Part shown: piece by piece, positions 9,143 to 17,517 of the stretch
How the letters are laid out: each line of letters begins with the position of its first letter
Position numbering within the stretch: the stretch's first letter is position 1
DNA from: Gimesia maris
GTDB lineage: Bacteria; Planctomycetota; Planctomycetia; Planctomycetales; Planctomycetaceae
Direction of reading: 5' to 3'
DNA: 64,000 nucleotides
NCBI RefSeq assembly: GCF_008298035.1
Contig: NZ_CP042910.1
Location: forward strand, 4,727,001-4,791,000
Translations under genes and position numbers: made by a program
Notes under the pieces: generated by a model
Told to the model about the DNA's origin: nothing
Seen by the model: the letters and a program-made list of their open reading frames with translations, nothing else
Databases searched by the model: none

Positions 9143-10732
9143 TTAGATCGGTTTGTTTCGTATCAGTACGACACTACGATCATCTTTATACCCTACGCGC
9201 CACGCTCCCCCTCGTTCCAGACGACGCATCAGGGTATTTCGTCTGGGTAAATCAAGAACTACCGTATTCACTCCATAACGCTCCAGCAGTTCTTCCGCAT
9301 CACCCGATGAGTTCACGATTCTCAAGTAGTGTTCCCAGACTTCGCGAGGCAGCAGATGCACATGCGAGTCTGCAAAAACAGAGGCCTGCTCCGGGCCATC
9401 CCAGAGCAGGTAGTCTCCCAGTTCCATGGCATTAAACAGCTGGCCTTCAATTTTCTTTTCCTTGAGATAATCGGCAGCACCAATGGGAGTCGAAGCAGAG
9501 ACACTCTTTTCAAAGTCAACCTGTTTTCCGTGCAGAATCTGTGAACCAATCGGAGTAATCGCAAAACAGATCCAGACCATCCCCACAGAAACAACAGTCC
9601 ATTTCCCGGCACAATACACTCCTTCTGCCTCGGGATCAGCCAGTTGTTTGAGTTTCTGTCCCCAAATCGCAGCACCATGCAGCGCCAGGTAATAGGCGGC
9701 GATGGGAGCCCACCAGAGTAGCATCCGCGAACTCCACAAGGCGGCCACTCCCAGCCCCACCAGCAGCAGAACTTCTGCAGTACTAATGCGGCGTGGGGTA
9801 AATCGGCTGGCGATCACCAGCAGCAATGCCAGTACAGCCGCTGTTTTCCCCTGGAACATTCGCAGAGTCAGAGGATTCCATTCAATAAGGGCCTCCAGAT
9901 TGGGGTTGGAAGAAAAACTGAAGACTTCTGAATATAATTGAATACCGTAAGGATTAAACAGGACCGCTACGGCTGAGAGTTCCAGCAGCAGGAAATAACG
10001 ACGCGTAACACTGTCGCTGAACATCGCTTTCCAGGAACCGGCCTTCCGGCCTACATCGATTGCGCGCCCCACCAGCAGACAGCCAATCAAACCCAGTCCC
10101 ACCGGGAAGGATCCATGCAGATTCGCCCATAATGCAAATACCGCGGGAATCAAAAACCAGTAATACTTGCGCCATTGGCGGGCGTTCAATAATGTAAACA
10201 GCAGCACAAAGCAGAGCAGACCTGCCAGTTGAGGTCGTACGATCCCCAGTTGTTTCCAGTCGCTTATCAAAAAAGCAGATATGCAAACCAGCCCCCACCA
10301 GAAACTGGTGGTCCGCTTTTGCACGCGGAACAGCAACAGGCCCAGGCAGGCAGTAATCGCAGCGGCATACAACAGTTTAATTCCTGCAACACCGAAGATT
10401 TCAAATGTCTGAAAGGCAAAGATCTGCGACAGCCAGGCGGTATCAATAAACGGTACCCCTGACGACAATGGAACCAGCGGTTCCAGCGCAGGAATGCTGC
10501 CGGTCTCCCAGATCAGCTGACCATATGTCAAATGCCCCCAGATATCGGTATGCCAGAGCGGCATTGAACAGAACAACACAAAGGACAGGGAGAGTACACA
10601 GACCGTGAAGAACGTGAACCGCGAGACACGCAGTGCTTCTGGAAAGCGATCAACCAGGACCGCATCTTCAGTCTGCTCTTCGTCAGGATTCTGATTTTTG
10701 GAGTCGTTTTGGTTTTCCAAAGCTGTAGCCAT
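9143..10732 (-). CDS. Polytopic membrane protein, GT-C glycosyltransferase-like
   Basis: The 529-residue product has a charged N-terminus (1-38) and then about ten hydrophobic helices. An early loop with HTDIWGHLTYGQLIW and the later WANLHGSFPVGLG match the pattern of GT-C-fold lipid-linked sugar transferases, where an acidic loop after TM1 is catalytic. No specific family is recognised. The soluble C-terminus (about 425-529) is alpha/beta-like and ends in a short basic tail. Probably in an operon with the downstream anchored protein. Substrate unknown; the GT-C assignment is an inference from the motif. Confidence 0.8.
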   Translation of the reverse strand: MATALENQNDSKNQNPDEEQTEDAVLVDRFPEALRVSRFTFFTVCVLSLSFVLFCSMPLWHTDIWGHLTYGQLIWETGSIPALEPLVPLSSGVPFIDTAWLSQIFAFQTFEIFGVAGIKLLYAAAITACLGLLLFRVQKRTTSFWWGLVCISAFLISDWKQLGIVRPQLAGLLCFVLLFTLLNARQWRKYYWFLIPAVFALWANLHGSFPVGLGLIGCLLVGRAIDVGRKAGSWKAMFSDSVTRRYFLLLELSAVAVLFNPYGIQLYSEVFSFSSNPNLEALIEWNPLTLRMFQGKTAAVLALLLVIASRFTPRRISTAEVLLLVGLGVAALWSSRMLLWWAPIAAYYLALHGAAIWGQKLKQLADPEAEGVYCAGKWTVVSVGMVWICFAITPIGSQILHGKQVDFEKSVSASTPIGAADYLKEKKIEGQLFNAMELGDYLLWDGPEQASVFADSHVHLLPREVWEHYLRIVNSSGDAEELLERYGVNTVVLDLPRRNTLMRRLERGGAWRVGYKDDRSVVLIRNKPI

Positions 10733-11034
10733 AATAAACAGATCGATATGAAAGAGGGATTGTTTACATCATATGCTGTCCGGTAAGGCCAAACGAGAGA
10801 GATCAACAGATTCGTATTTCTCTCCGCGAAAAACCCTGTAGCGCAGCATCACAGCAGATTTGTTTACGTAAAGAGTAGGTCAGGTAAAGCAGTCGCGGAA
10901 AACTGTCTTGCGGGAATCAGGGATGTCGCTAAAAAACGACATCCAAAGTTGACCTTAACAGCAGATATACTGATTTTACCGATTTCAGGAGTTGCCCGGA
11001 TTAATTAATAAGATCAATTAAACGGTCCAGCTGG
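10733..11034. other. Non-coding stretch between the GT-C-like gene and the rhomboid gene
   Basis: No credible gene. It holds a short inverted repeat at 10921-10944 (8-bp arms, loop of 8 nt). The next 91 nt to the rhomboid stop codon are a dispersed repeat, annotated separately. Promoter elements for the minus-strand gene ending at 9143 should lie near 10733-10850, but none stands out. Confidence 0.6.
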
Positions 11035-11125
11035 AGTACATCACACTTAACTAGAGTGTCTGTCAAATTATTACACTCGGTCTAAATGATTCTTGTGACA
11101 CTACGGTAAAGCTGGAAACAGTCTA
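11035..11125 (-). repeat. Dispersed intergenic repeat, copy B
   Basis: About 91 nt aligning along its length with copies at 37978-38069 and 58771-58863. Shared blocks include CATCACA-TTAAC at one end and the core ACAGTCTA at the other. This is the most diverged copy and its internal stem is imperfect. Read on the minus strand, its first bases (TAGACTGTTTCCAG) contain the rhomboid TAG stop at 11125-11123. Confidence 0.7.
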
Positions 11126-12385
11126 AAGCGTCACTCCCTCCATCGCACTCTGAGGAGATCCGGGATCAACGGGAGGCGCAGACAGATCGCGTGGCTGGGG
11201 AGCCACACGGCGATCCGTTTCTCTCAGAAACAGAAACTCATTCCCGGATTGACCTGGCTTTGGTAAAGGCACATCAGCTGACGCCACTGCCGACTGATCC
11301 AGTTGGAACCGCTCCAGCCAGGCATCGGATTCATCGCCGAAAACATCTGTGACGATCGCGAGCGCTTTCTGCTTCTGCTGTTCCGAATTGAACTGTTTCC
11401 AGATCAATCGCGTAATCTCGACCCCTTTATCATAGGAACGATTGCGTTGCAGCGATCGCAGCATAATCTCCCACGAATGAAGCGGTACTTCTTCTGTTCG
11501 AAACAGACTGAGTGCCAGTTCTGCCCCGATTTTCGGTTCACCAGGAGACAGTTCCATCCCCTTCTTCAGATAGGCAATCTTCTGCTCGAGATCATTTTCA
11601 TGCCGCGCCAGGTACCAGTAATACTTACCATTCCAGAATGGATGAGATACCAGATAGGTACCGGGGATAATCAAAACCTGCGACAACACAAACAGAAATC
11701 GGAGTGTTCCTGCAAAGCGGGAGCGATTGATGAGAACAGCCCCTGCCAGGATTCCGTAGACAAATCCGGTAACGTGGGCGGCATTCGCAATATTCATAAT
11801 ACCGAAATGTGTTAAAATAAAACACAAAATCAGCCAGCCCAGTCCCCAGTTGATTTCACGCTCAGTAAATACTTCTGCGATTTCAGGGTGAATGCGGCGG
11901 AGCAGCATCAGCAACCCGAACATCGCGAAAGCGCCTCCCGATAAACCAACGGGATAATGTTCCAGAAAATATTCCGGCAGCAAGGAAACATAGGTCGCCA
12001 GTAACAGGAACGCAGCGTAAACCCAATGCTTCATCACAGGTTCAATCAGTCGGCCGAAAAATCCGATCGCTAGGCAGTTAAACAGCAGATGCAACACATC
12101 GCCATGATGAAAGCCGCTGATCAGAATGCGCCACCATTCTCCCGACCACAGATCGAAGGGCCCCCCGGTCGGATATTCTTTCTCTTCAACCAGGGGATGA
12201 TCGTATACAAAAACAAGGGGCTGGACAGCACCTAATTTCCACAGCGCATCGTCAAAACTCCCCTCATGGGAGATACCATGATCGACTCTGTAAATCTGTA
12301 CCGCCAGAAACAACCCGACTGCACAGGCAATATAAGCCGCAGTGACAGGATATTTTGAACAGGCTCTGAACAGGGAATGAAACAT
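11123..12385 (-). CDS. Rhomboid-family intramembrane serine protease
   Basis: Cleaves transmembrane substrates inside the membrane. The 420-residue product starts at ATG 12385. Seen: a first TM segment (about 15-30), a long periplasmic loop, the oxyanion-region motif HHGDVLHLLFNCLAIGFFG, catalytic Ser149 in GLSGG, and catalytic His204 in AHVTGFVYG, completing the Ser-His dyad. About six TM helices lie before residue 265. A C-terminal soluble region of roughly 150 residues, helical and TPR-like (KKGMELSPGEPKIGAELALS), follows, so this is longer than minimal rhomboids. The stop codon lies inside a dispersed repeat. It is divergent from the RodA/FtsW-like gene. Natural substrates are unknown. 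Confidence 0.92.
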   Translation of the reverse strand: MFHSLFRACSKYPVTAAYIACAVGLFLAVQIYRVDHGISHEGSFDDALWKLGAVQPLVFVYDHPLVEEKEYPTGGPFDLWSGEWWRILISGFHHGDVLHLLFNCLAIGFFGRLIEPVMKHWVYAAFLLLATYVSLLPEYFLEHYPVGLSGGAFAMFGLLMLLRRIHPEIAEVFTEREINWGLGWLILCFILTHFGIMNIANAAHVTGFVYGILAGAVLINRSRFAGTLRFLFVLSQVLIIPGTYLVSHPFWNGKYYWYLARHENDLEQKIAYLKKGMELSPGEPKIGAELALSLFRTEEVPLHSWEIMLRSLQRNRSYDKGVEITRLIWKQFNSEQQKQKALAIVTDVFGDESDAWLERFQLDQSAVASADVPLPKPGQSGNEFLFLRETDRRVAPQPRDLSAPPVDPGSPQSAMEGVTL

Positions 12386-12574
12386 GAAAAACGATTGATC
12401 ATGACGGGAAAATGAGTAACTGACACTGAAAGAATAGCTGATTTACAAAGCTTTGACACCCGTAATCCTATTCCACCCCGGCGAACTTCATCAAAAAAAG
12501 ATCCCTCTTTCCTGATCTGCCGATTTTCGCTAAAAAACGCCTGTTCGTTTCAATACCCGGTGCTTGAGCTCGCA

Positions 12575-13693
12575 ATGATCCATACTGGTATTCGTAGAAT
12601 TCCGTGGTCGATTCTCTGCTGCATCCTGATTCTGATGGGATGCGGTCTGGCAGGCATTGCGCGCGGAGATGAACTGGTCGGCCAGGGAAATTACTTCCAG
12701 AAACAGTGTATCTGGATCCTGATCTCGCTGACCGCCCTGTGTGGGACGATCCTGTTTCCTTACCGCAATCTGCGCGGCATCAGCTATCCTCTCTTTCTAG
12801 GTACGCTGCTCTTCCTGATCGCCGTCTTTTTTATTCCCGCGGTCAACGGATCCCGTCGCTGGATCCCACTCGGATTTTTCAAGTTCCAACCTTCCGAACT
12901 CGCGAAGATCACCTATATCCTCGCTCTCGCACATTACCTGATGTATCGCAAGAACTATCGACGGATTCCGGGACTGATTGTTCCCTTTATCCTGACCTGC
13001 GTTCCCGTATTTCTGATTCTGCGCGAACCAGACCTGGGAACATCGCTCCTCTTCTTTCCCATTCTGTTTGCCATGCTGTTTTCCGCGGGAGCACGTCCCC
13101 GACATCTGGTCACCATCGTGATCCTGGGAATCTGCACACTCCCCCTGCTCTGGCTGCAGATGAACCCGGAACAGAAATCACGTATCGTCGCGTTGTTCAC
13201 ACAACAGGATGGAGGCGAGTTACCCAAAGGTGACGGCTACCATCTCTACCAGTCCAAGCAGATGCTGGCACTGGGGGGTGTCTGGGGGAGTGAAATCGCC
13301 GGCATGCCTGTCGACGATCCCGCTGCGTACCACCTTCCCGCGGGACGAACCGATTTCATTTTCTGCCTGGTCGGCGAACGCTTCGGCATGATGGGCTGCC
13401 TGTTTACCGTCCTGGTCTTTGCTGCGCTCTATATTCGCGGTCTCCAGATCGCTACGGCGACCCGTGAACCATTCGGGCGTCTCGTCGCTGTCGGTATCGT
13501 GACACTCCTGGCTTCACAGACGATAATTAATACCGGCATGACCGTCGGACTGATGCCTATCACCGGGATGACGCTCCCCCTGATGAGTTACGGGGGGACC
13601 AGTATGCTCAGTACCTGCCTGGCGCTGGGACTGTTGATTAATATCTGCATGCACCCCGGTTACGAAATGAACGCCGAACCATTTCGCTTTTAG
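12575..13693 (+). CDS. RodA/FtsW-family peptidoglycan glycosyltransferase
   Basis: SEDS-family integral membrane enzyme expected to polymerise lipid II into glycan strands. ATG at 12575 is preferred over GTG at 12560 (five residues longer). The 373-residue product shows the family landmarks: FQPSELAKI, REPDLGTSL, GDGYHLYQSKQMLALGG, LPAGRTDFIF, GERFG, and MPITGMTLPLMSYGGTS near the end, with about ten TM helices. The TDFIF block and the absence of neighbouring dcw genes lean to RodA rather than FtsW, but the sequence alone does not settle it. All conserved blocks are intact, so it is probably active. Confidence 0.9.
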   Translation: MIHTGIRRIPWSILCCILILMGCGLAGIARGDELVGQGNYFQKQCIWILISLTALCGTILFPYRNLRGISYPLFLGTLLFLIAVFFIPAVNGSRRWIPLGFFKFQPSELAKITYILALAHYLMYRKNYRRIPGLIVPFILTCVPVFLILREPDLGTSLLFFPILFAMLFSAGARPRHLVTIVILGICTLPLLWLQMNPEQKSRIVALFTQQDGGELPKGDGYHLYQSKQMLALGGVWGSEIAGMPVDDPAAYHLPAGRTDFIFCLVGERFGMMGCLFTVLVFAALYIRGLQIATATREPFGRLVAVGIVTLLASQTIINTGMTVGLMPITGMTLPLMSYGGTSMLSTCLALGLLINICMHPGYEMNAEPFRF

Positions 13694-13796
13694 AACTCTC
13701 TTCTGTATGACTGCTTCTGCAGATCTGCTCGGAACAGTTCGATTTCGTTTTGTACACATTCCCGCACGCTGAGAAACAGCTACAATATTCACTCAA

Positions 13797-13820
13797 GTAC
13801 GCTGATTTTTTTCAGCGTAC
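13797..13820. promoter_or_regulatory. 9-bp perfect hairpin upstream of the PLP decarboxylase
   Basis: Inverted repeat with arms 13797-13805 and 13812-13820 around a six-T loop, 32 nt before the decarboxylase ATG. It is not followed by a T-tract, so it is more likely an operator or leader structure than a standard terminator of the upstream gene. Confidence 0.4.
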
Positions 13821-13851
13821 GATCTGAATTTGTAATCAGTAAGAAACACGC

Positions 13852-15420
13852 ATGACCAAAGCAGCCCCCGATTTATCCGCGGCCCGAACCCGAATCCAGG
13901 CGATTTATTCCCCTGAGTTACTGGAGACGGCCAGCCAGACTTTAAGTGAATTACTCACAAACCATGCCCGTTCCCTGCAACTTGAGACAACAAACGTTCT
14001 CAACTGGGCGCACCCTGTCGACAACTTCAAAGCAGCACTGCAGCAACTCAACCAGGCCCCTGGGAAGAATGCGGGGGAATTGGATATCCCTCAGTCTGTC
14101 GCCGCTTTTCGTCAACTCGCTCAGACCATGCTGGACCGGGGACATAACCTGCAGAATCCCCGTTATATCGGTCATCAGGTCCCCGCTTCTCTCCCCCTCG
14201 CTGGTCTGTTCGAAGCCATTGTCTCCGTGACCAATCAGGTGATGGCCGTCTATGAAATGGGGCCCTGGGCCACTGCCGTCGAACTGGCTCTGATTGAATC
14301 ACTGGGACGTGAAATCGGTTTCACCCCAGGTACATTCGCCGGCCTGGTGACTCATGGAGGTTCGCTGGCAAATCTGACAGGACTACTGGCAGCCCGCAAT
14401 CTGAAATGCCCTGAGCTCTGGTCACAGGGACCGCAGGCAAAACTGGATGCAGCCCCCGTGATCCTGGTCTCCAGCGATGCACACTACAGCGTCACCCGGT
14501 CCGCAGGCATACTAGGCATCGGAGCAGACAATATTATCAAGGTCCCCCTGGATGAACGGCGGAAAATGAATCCTGCTGCGCTCCAGCAACTGATTCTCAC
14601 CTGCCAGGCAGAAAACAAAACCATCATCGCCGTCGTCGCCTGTGCCTGTGCCACGCCGATTGGTGCATTTGATCCTTTGAATGAAATCGCTGATCTGTGT
14701 GAACAGCATGATCTCTGGCTGCACGTCGACGCCGCGCATGGCGGCCCTACCTGTTTCTCACAGCAGCATCAACATTTAACTGCCGGTCTGCACCGGGCTG
14801 ACAGCGTAGTCTTCGATGCCCACAAGATGATGTTCATGCCCGCCCTCAGCGCATTTCTGTTTTACAAAAATAAAGCGTATCAGTTCTCAGCCTTCCAGCA
14901 GCAGGCCGCTTACCTGTTCGATCCCTCTGCCCCTGAAATCGCGGAATACGATATCGGCCTGCGGACCATCGAATGTACCAAGCGTGCCAACAGCTACGCA
15001 CTCTGGGGGATCTGGTCACTGTTTGGCAAAAATCTGTTTGCTGATCTCGTCGATATCACCTTTGCCACCACCCGGACATTTTATGATTTGCTCCAGCAGG
15101 CATCCGATTTTACACCGCTTCACGAACCGGAATGCAACATCGTCGTCTTCCGCTATCAGTCCGACTGGCTCAATGCCCTGTCGAGGGAACAGCAGAACCT
15201 GTTCCATTTCAAGCTGAGACGGCAGTTGATTGAATCCGGAGAATTTTATATTGTGCATTCCGTGATTAATGAACAGGCGGCATTCCGAATCACTGTCATG
15301 AATCCCCTGACAACAGAAGTGCAGTTGAATCAGTTATTAAACACGATTCGACACCGGGCGGATGAACTGCAAAAGACGTTTGACGCCCCGCCACTGGTCG
15401 ATCATTGTGAACAGACTTGA
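13852..15420 (+). CDS. Group II PLP-dependent decarboxylase / aspartate aminotransferase-fold protein
   Basis: Cytosolic fold-type I PLP enzyme that probably decarboxylates an amino acid. The 522-residue product has the family pattern: an N-terminal arm with NPRYIGHQVP, a glycine-rich phosphate site THGGSLANLTGL, the cofactor block HVDAAHGGP, and the Schiff-base Lys325 in VFDAHKMM. Overall layout is closest to L-2,4-diaminobutyrate or glutamate/tyrosine-type decarboxylases, but substrate cannot be read from sequence. ATG at 13852 is the only good start. Not obviously cotranscribed with its neighbours. Confidence 0.88.
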   Translation: MTKAAPDLSAARTRIQAIYSPELLETASQTLSELLTNHARSLQLETTNVLNWAHPVDNFKAALQQLNQAPGKNAGELDIPQSVAAFRQLAQTMLDRGHNLQNPRYIGHQVPASLPLAGLFEAIVSVTNQVMAVYEMGPWATAVELALIESLGREIGFTPGTFAGLVTHGGSLANLTGLLAARNLKCPELWSQGPQAKLDAAPVILVSSDAHYSVTRSAGILGIGADNIIKVPLDERRKMNPAALQQLILTCQAENKTIIAVVACACATPIGAFDPLNEIADLCEQHDLWLHVDAAHGGPTCFSQQHQHLTAGLHRADSVVFDAHKMMFMPALSAFLFYKNKAYQFSAFQQQAAYLFDPSAPEIAEYDIGLRTIECTKRANSYALWGIWSLFGKNLFADLVDITFATTRTFYDLLQQASDFTPLHEPECNIVVFRYQSDWLNALSREQQNLFHFKLRRQLIESGEFYIVHSVINEQAAFRITVMNPLTTEVQLNQLLNTIRHRADELQKTFDAPPLVDHCEQT

Positions 15421-15457
15421 CAATTCAGAGTCAGATCGAAAGAATCACCGCTCAGAA

Positions 15458-15486
15458 AAGACAAGACCACCAACTCTTGTTATAAT
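15458..15486 (+). promoter_or_regulatory. Sigma-70-type promoter candidate for the histone-like gene
   Basis: A perfect -10 hexamer TATAAT at 15481-15486 with AAGACA (four of six matches to TTGACA) at 15458-15463 and a 17-nt spacer. It lies 82 nt before the histone-like start codon, just after the decarboxylase stop. Confidence 0.5.
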
Positions 15487-15568
15487 ATGATCACTAACCT
15501 TTGACGAAATGTGTTGCGTTTGAAATAGCCAGTTGGCGAATTCAGATTCGAAATGGAGAAGCGAGATT

Positions 15569-15811
15569 ATGAGCGGCCCGATTGTTCGAACAGGTACCAC
15601 TCCCAAGTTCTGGGAAAATTACGACAAGATCTTCGGCGATCCAGCCAAAAAAGGCACCAAAAAGAAAGCAGCTGCCAAAAAAAGTACAAAGAAAAAAGCG
15701 GCTAAAAAAACCGCAGGAAAAGCTACCGCTGCAAAAACTTCTGCCAAAAAAGTAGCCGCTCCCAAAGCGGCGGCCAAAAAAACAGCAAAGAAGAAAACGA
15801 AGAAAAAATAA
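15569..15811 (+). CDS. Histone H1-like Lys/Ala-rich protein
   Basis: Probable nucleoid-binding protein. The 80-residue product has a short ordered N-terminus (SGPIVRTGTTPKFWENY, about 1-25) and then an almost pure K/A/T tail with KKAAAKK and PKAAAKK-type repeats like the C-terminal domain of eukaryotic H1 and bacterial Hc1-type proteins. ATG at 15569 is chosen because GGAGA precedes it by 9 nt; the in-frame upstream start at 15533 lacks this. A well-formed promoter lies just upstream, suggesting a single-gene, well-expressed unit. DNA binding is inferred from charge and composition only. Confidence 0.85.
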   Translation: MSGPIVRTGTTPKFWENYDKIFGDPAKKGTKKKAAAKKSTKKKAAKKTAGKATAAKTSAKKVAAPKAAAKKTAKKKTKKK

Positions 15812-15899
15812 ACTGGATTCCGGAACAGACTACCAGATACTGATCCGGCAGGCGCTATTCCGGTTAACGTCTGATGGCTAAACAAGGTGCTCAAGTTCA

Positions 15900-17492
15900 G
15901 TGACCTCTGAATCCACAGCGACGAAGATACCGGCTCCAGCCATACTCATGATAATATTAATCGGCGGATCGTTTGCCGCCGATTCTTTCATGCGGTTCCC
16001 GGTTCCCGGCACGAATGAACCGCACTACCTCACGAAGGCACGTCATTACTGGAATCCACAGTGGTGCGCCGATGACTTCTTTCTTGAATCATCCAACGCG
16101 CATCTCTTTTTATTCCAGACTGTCGGCGCGGTCACACAGGTTCTGTCGTTTCCGTTGACAGCAGTGCTGGGCAGAATTGCAGGGTTCCTGCTGCTGGCAA
16201 TTGGCTGGTATCGTCTGATCAACATTTTGTGTCCCGGGTTCTGGGCCCCTTTAATCACGGCCTGGTTCTATCTCGCGCTCGCAGCGATCGGGAACTTCTC
16301 CGGGGAATGGATCATTGGCGGAATTGAATCGAAAGTCTTCGCATATGGTTTCCTTTTTCTGGCACTTGCGAATGCCTGTGAGCAAAACTGGAACCGTGCC
16401 GGAATCTATGCCGGACTGACCATCACCTGGCATCCAGTCGTTGGAGTCTGGTCACTGGCCTGCAGTCTGTTTGCACTGGCCTGCCTGGCTTTTTTCAACA
16501 GAAAGAACCTGGATCGCAAAACACTGGTCCATTCACTCAAAGCCGCGATACCTGCCTTAGGTTGCCTCCTGCTCTGTTCGCTGCCCGGGCTGGTCCCCTC
16601 CCTGGCGTTACTGATGCAAGGGGACCCCAAAGACAGTTTCGCTGCCAATTATATCCAGGTATTTTATCGACTGAAGCACCACCTTGATCCCATGGATTTC
16701 AATCTCTTCAGCTACCTGATGTATGCGGTTCTGCTGGTGACCTGGCTGTTTCTGGCGCGTAAGGAAAGCCCGTCGTTTACCAGTCGCTTCTTTCAGTTTT
16801 TTATCATCGGCACTGTAGGACTGGCGTGCATCGGAATTCTGCTGGGTGCCGGCCCCCGACCTGCCAGCGAAATGCCCTATTATGCATTTCGCATGTCGCT
16901 GCTCAAATTCTATCCCTTTCGTCTGTTCGACGCCTTACTCCCGCTGGCATTCTCCGTGGCCATATTTCATCTGATCCAGCAATATTTGAACGTTGATTCA
17001 GAACAGAAAACCACACCAGCCTGGCTGCCTCCAGCTTTACGTAAAACGATTCTGGCAGTTCTCTGCCTGGGAATCTTTTCAGGCACACTTTATTCCGCCT
17101 GGAACCACCCGCCGATTCACAAGATGACTCCCGCGCAGCGGGCTGACTGGATCGACGCCTGTGAATGGATTCGAGATCATACGCCGGAAGAATCACTCTT
17201 TCTAACCCCGGCACATGCAACCGATTTTAAATGGTATGCCCAGCGTCCCGAATATGTGACCTATAAAGACTGCCCCCAGGACGCGAGCGGCATTGTAGAA
17301 TGGAATCGACGCCTTAAATACCTACGAAAATGGGGCCAGGAATACTATAATGAGGGCTTCGATGATCGTGCCTTACAGGCATTGCAGCAGAAGACCGGCA
17401 TTACGTATCTGCTGGTAAAACGTCTGGGCCCCTTTACAACCATCGACCCGATCTATCAGAATCGTACTTATAAAGTCTACCAACTTCCCTGA
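15900..17492 (+). CDS. Polytopic membrane protein, GT-C-like (DUF6798-type)
   Basis: The 530-residue product begins at GTG 15900. About nine to eleven hydrophobic helices follow a first TM (about 12-30). The first loop carries NEPHYLTKARHYWNPQW, a pattern of planctomycete membrane proteins that resemble GT-C transferases. The C-terminal 100 residues are soluble (DACEWIRDHTPEESLFLTPA). The downstream propeller gene starts about 25 bp later on the same strand and may be cotranscribed. Start choice is uncertain because no strong ribosome-binding site is visible. Function is not established. Confidence 0.75.
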   Translation: MTSESTATKIPAPAILMIILIGGSFAADSFMRFPVPGTNEPHYLTKARHYWNPQWCADDFFLESSNAHLFLFQTVGAVTQVLSFPLTAVLGRIAGFLLLAIGWYRLINILCPGFWAPLITAWFYLALAAIGNFSGEWIIGGIESKVFAYGFLFLALANACEQNWNRAGIYAGLTITWHPVVGVWSLACSLFALACLAFFNRKNLDRKTLVHSLKAAIPALGCLLLCSLPGLVPSLALLMQGDPKDSFAANYIQVFYRLKHHLDPMDFNLFSYLMYAVLLVTWLFLARKESPSFTSRFFQFFIIGTVGLACIGILLGAGPRPASEMPYYAFRMSLLKFYPFRLFDALLPLAFSVAIFHLIQQYLNVDSEQKTTPAWLPPALRKTILAVLCLGIFSGTLYSAWNHPPIHKMTPAQRADWIDACEWIRDHTPEESLFLTPAHATDFKWYAQRPEYVTYKDCPQDASGIVEWNRRLKYLRKWGQEYYNEGFDDRALQALQQKTGITYLLVKRLGPFTTIDPIYQNRTYKVYQLP

Positions 17493-17517
17493 CCTCCTGC
17501 CTTTGACTGGTTTACTG

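Noticed and set aside
15619-15894. Hydrophobic minus-strand frame (Phe/Ala-rich) at the histone-like gene
   Set aside because: It is what AAA/GCA-rich codons give when read on the other strand. The Lys/Ala protein has a promoter and ribosome-binding site.
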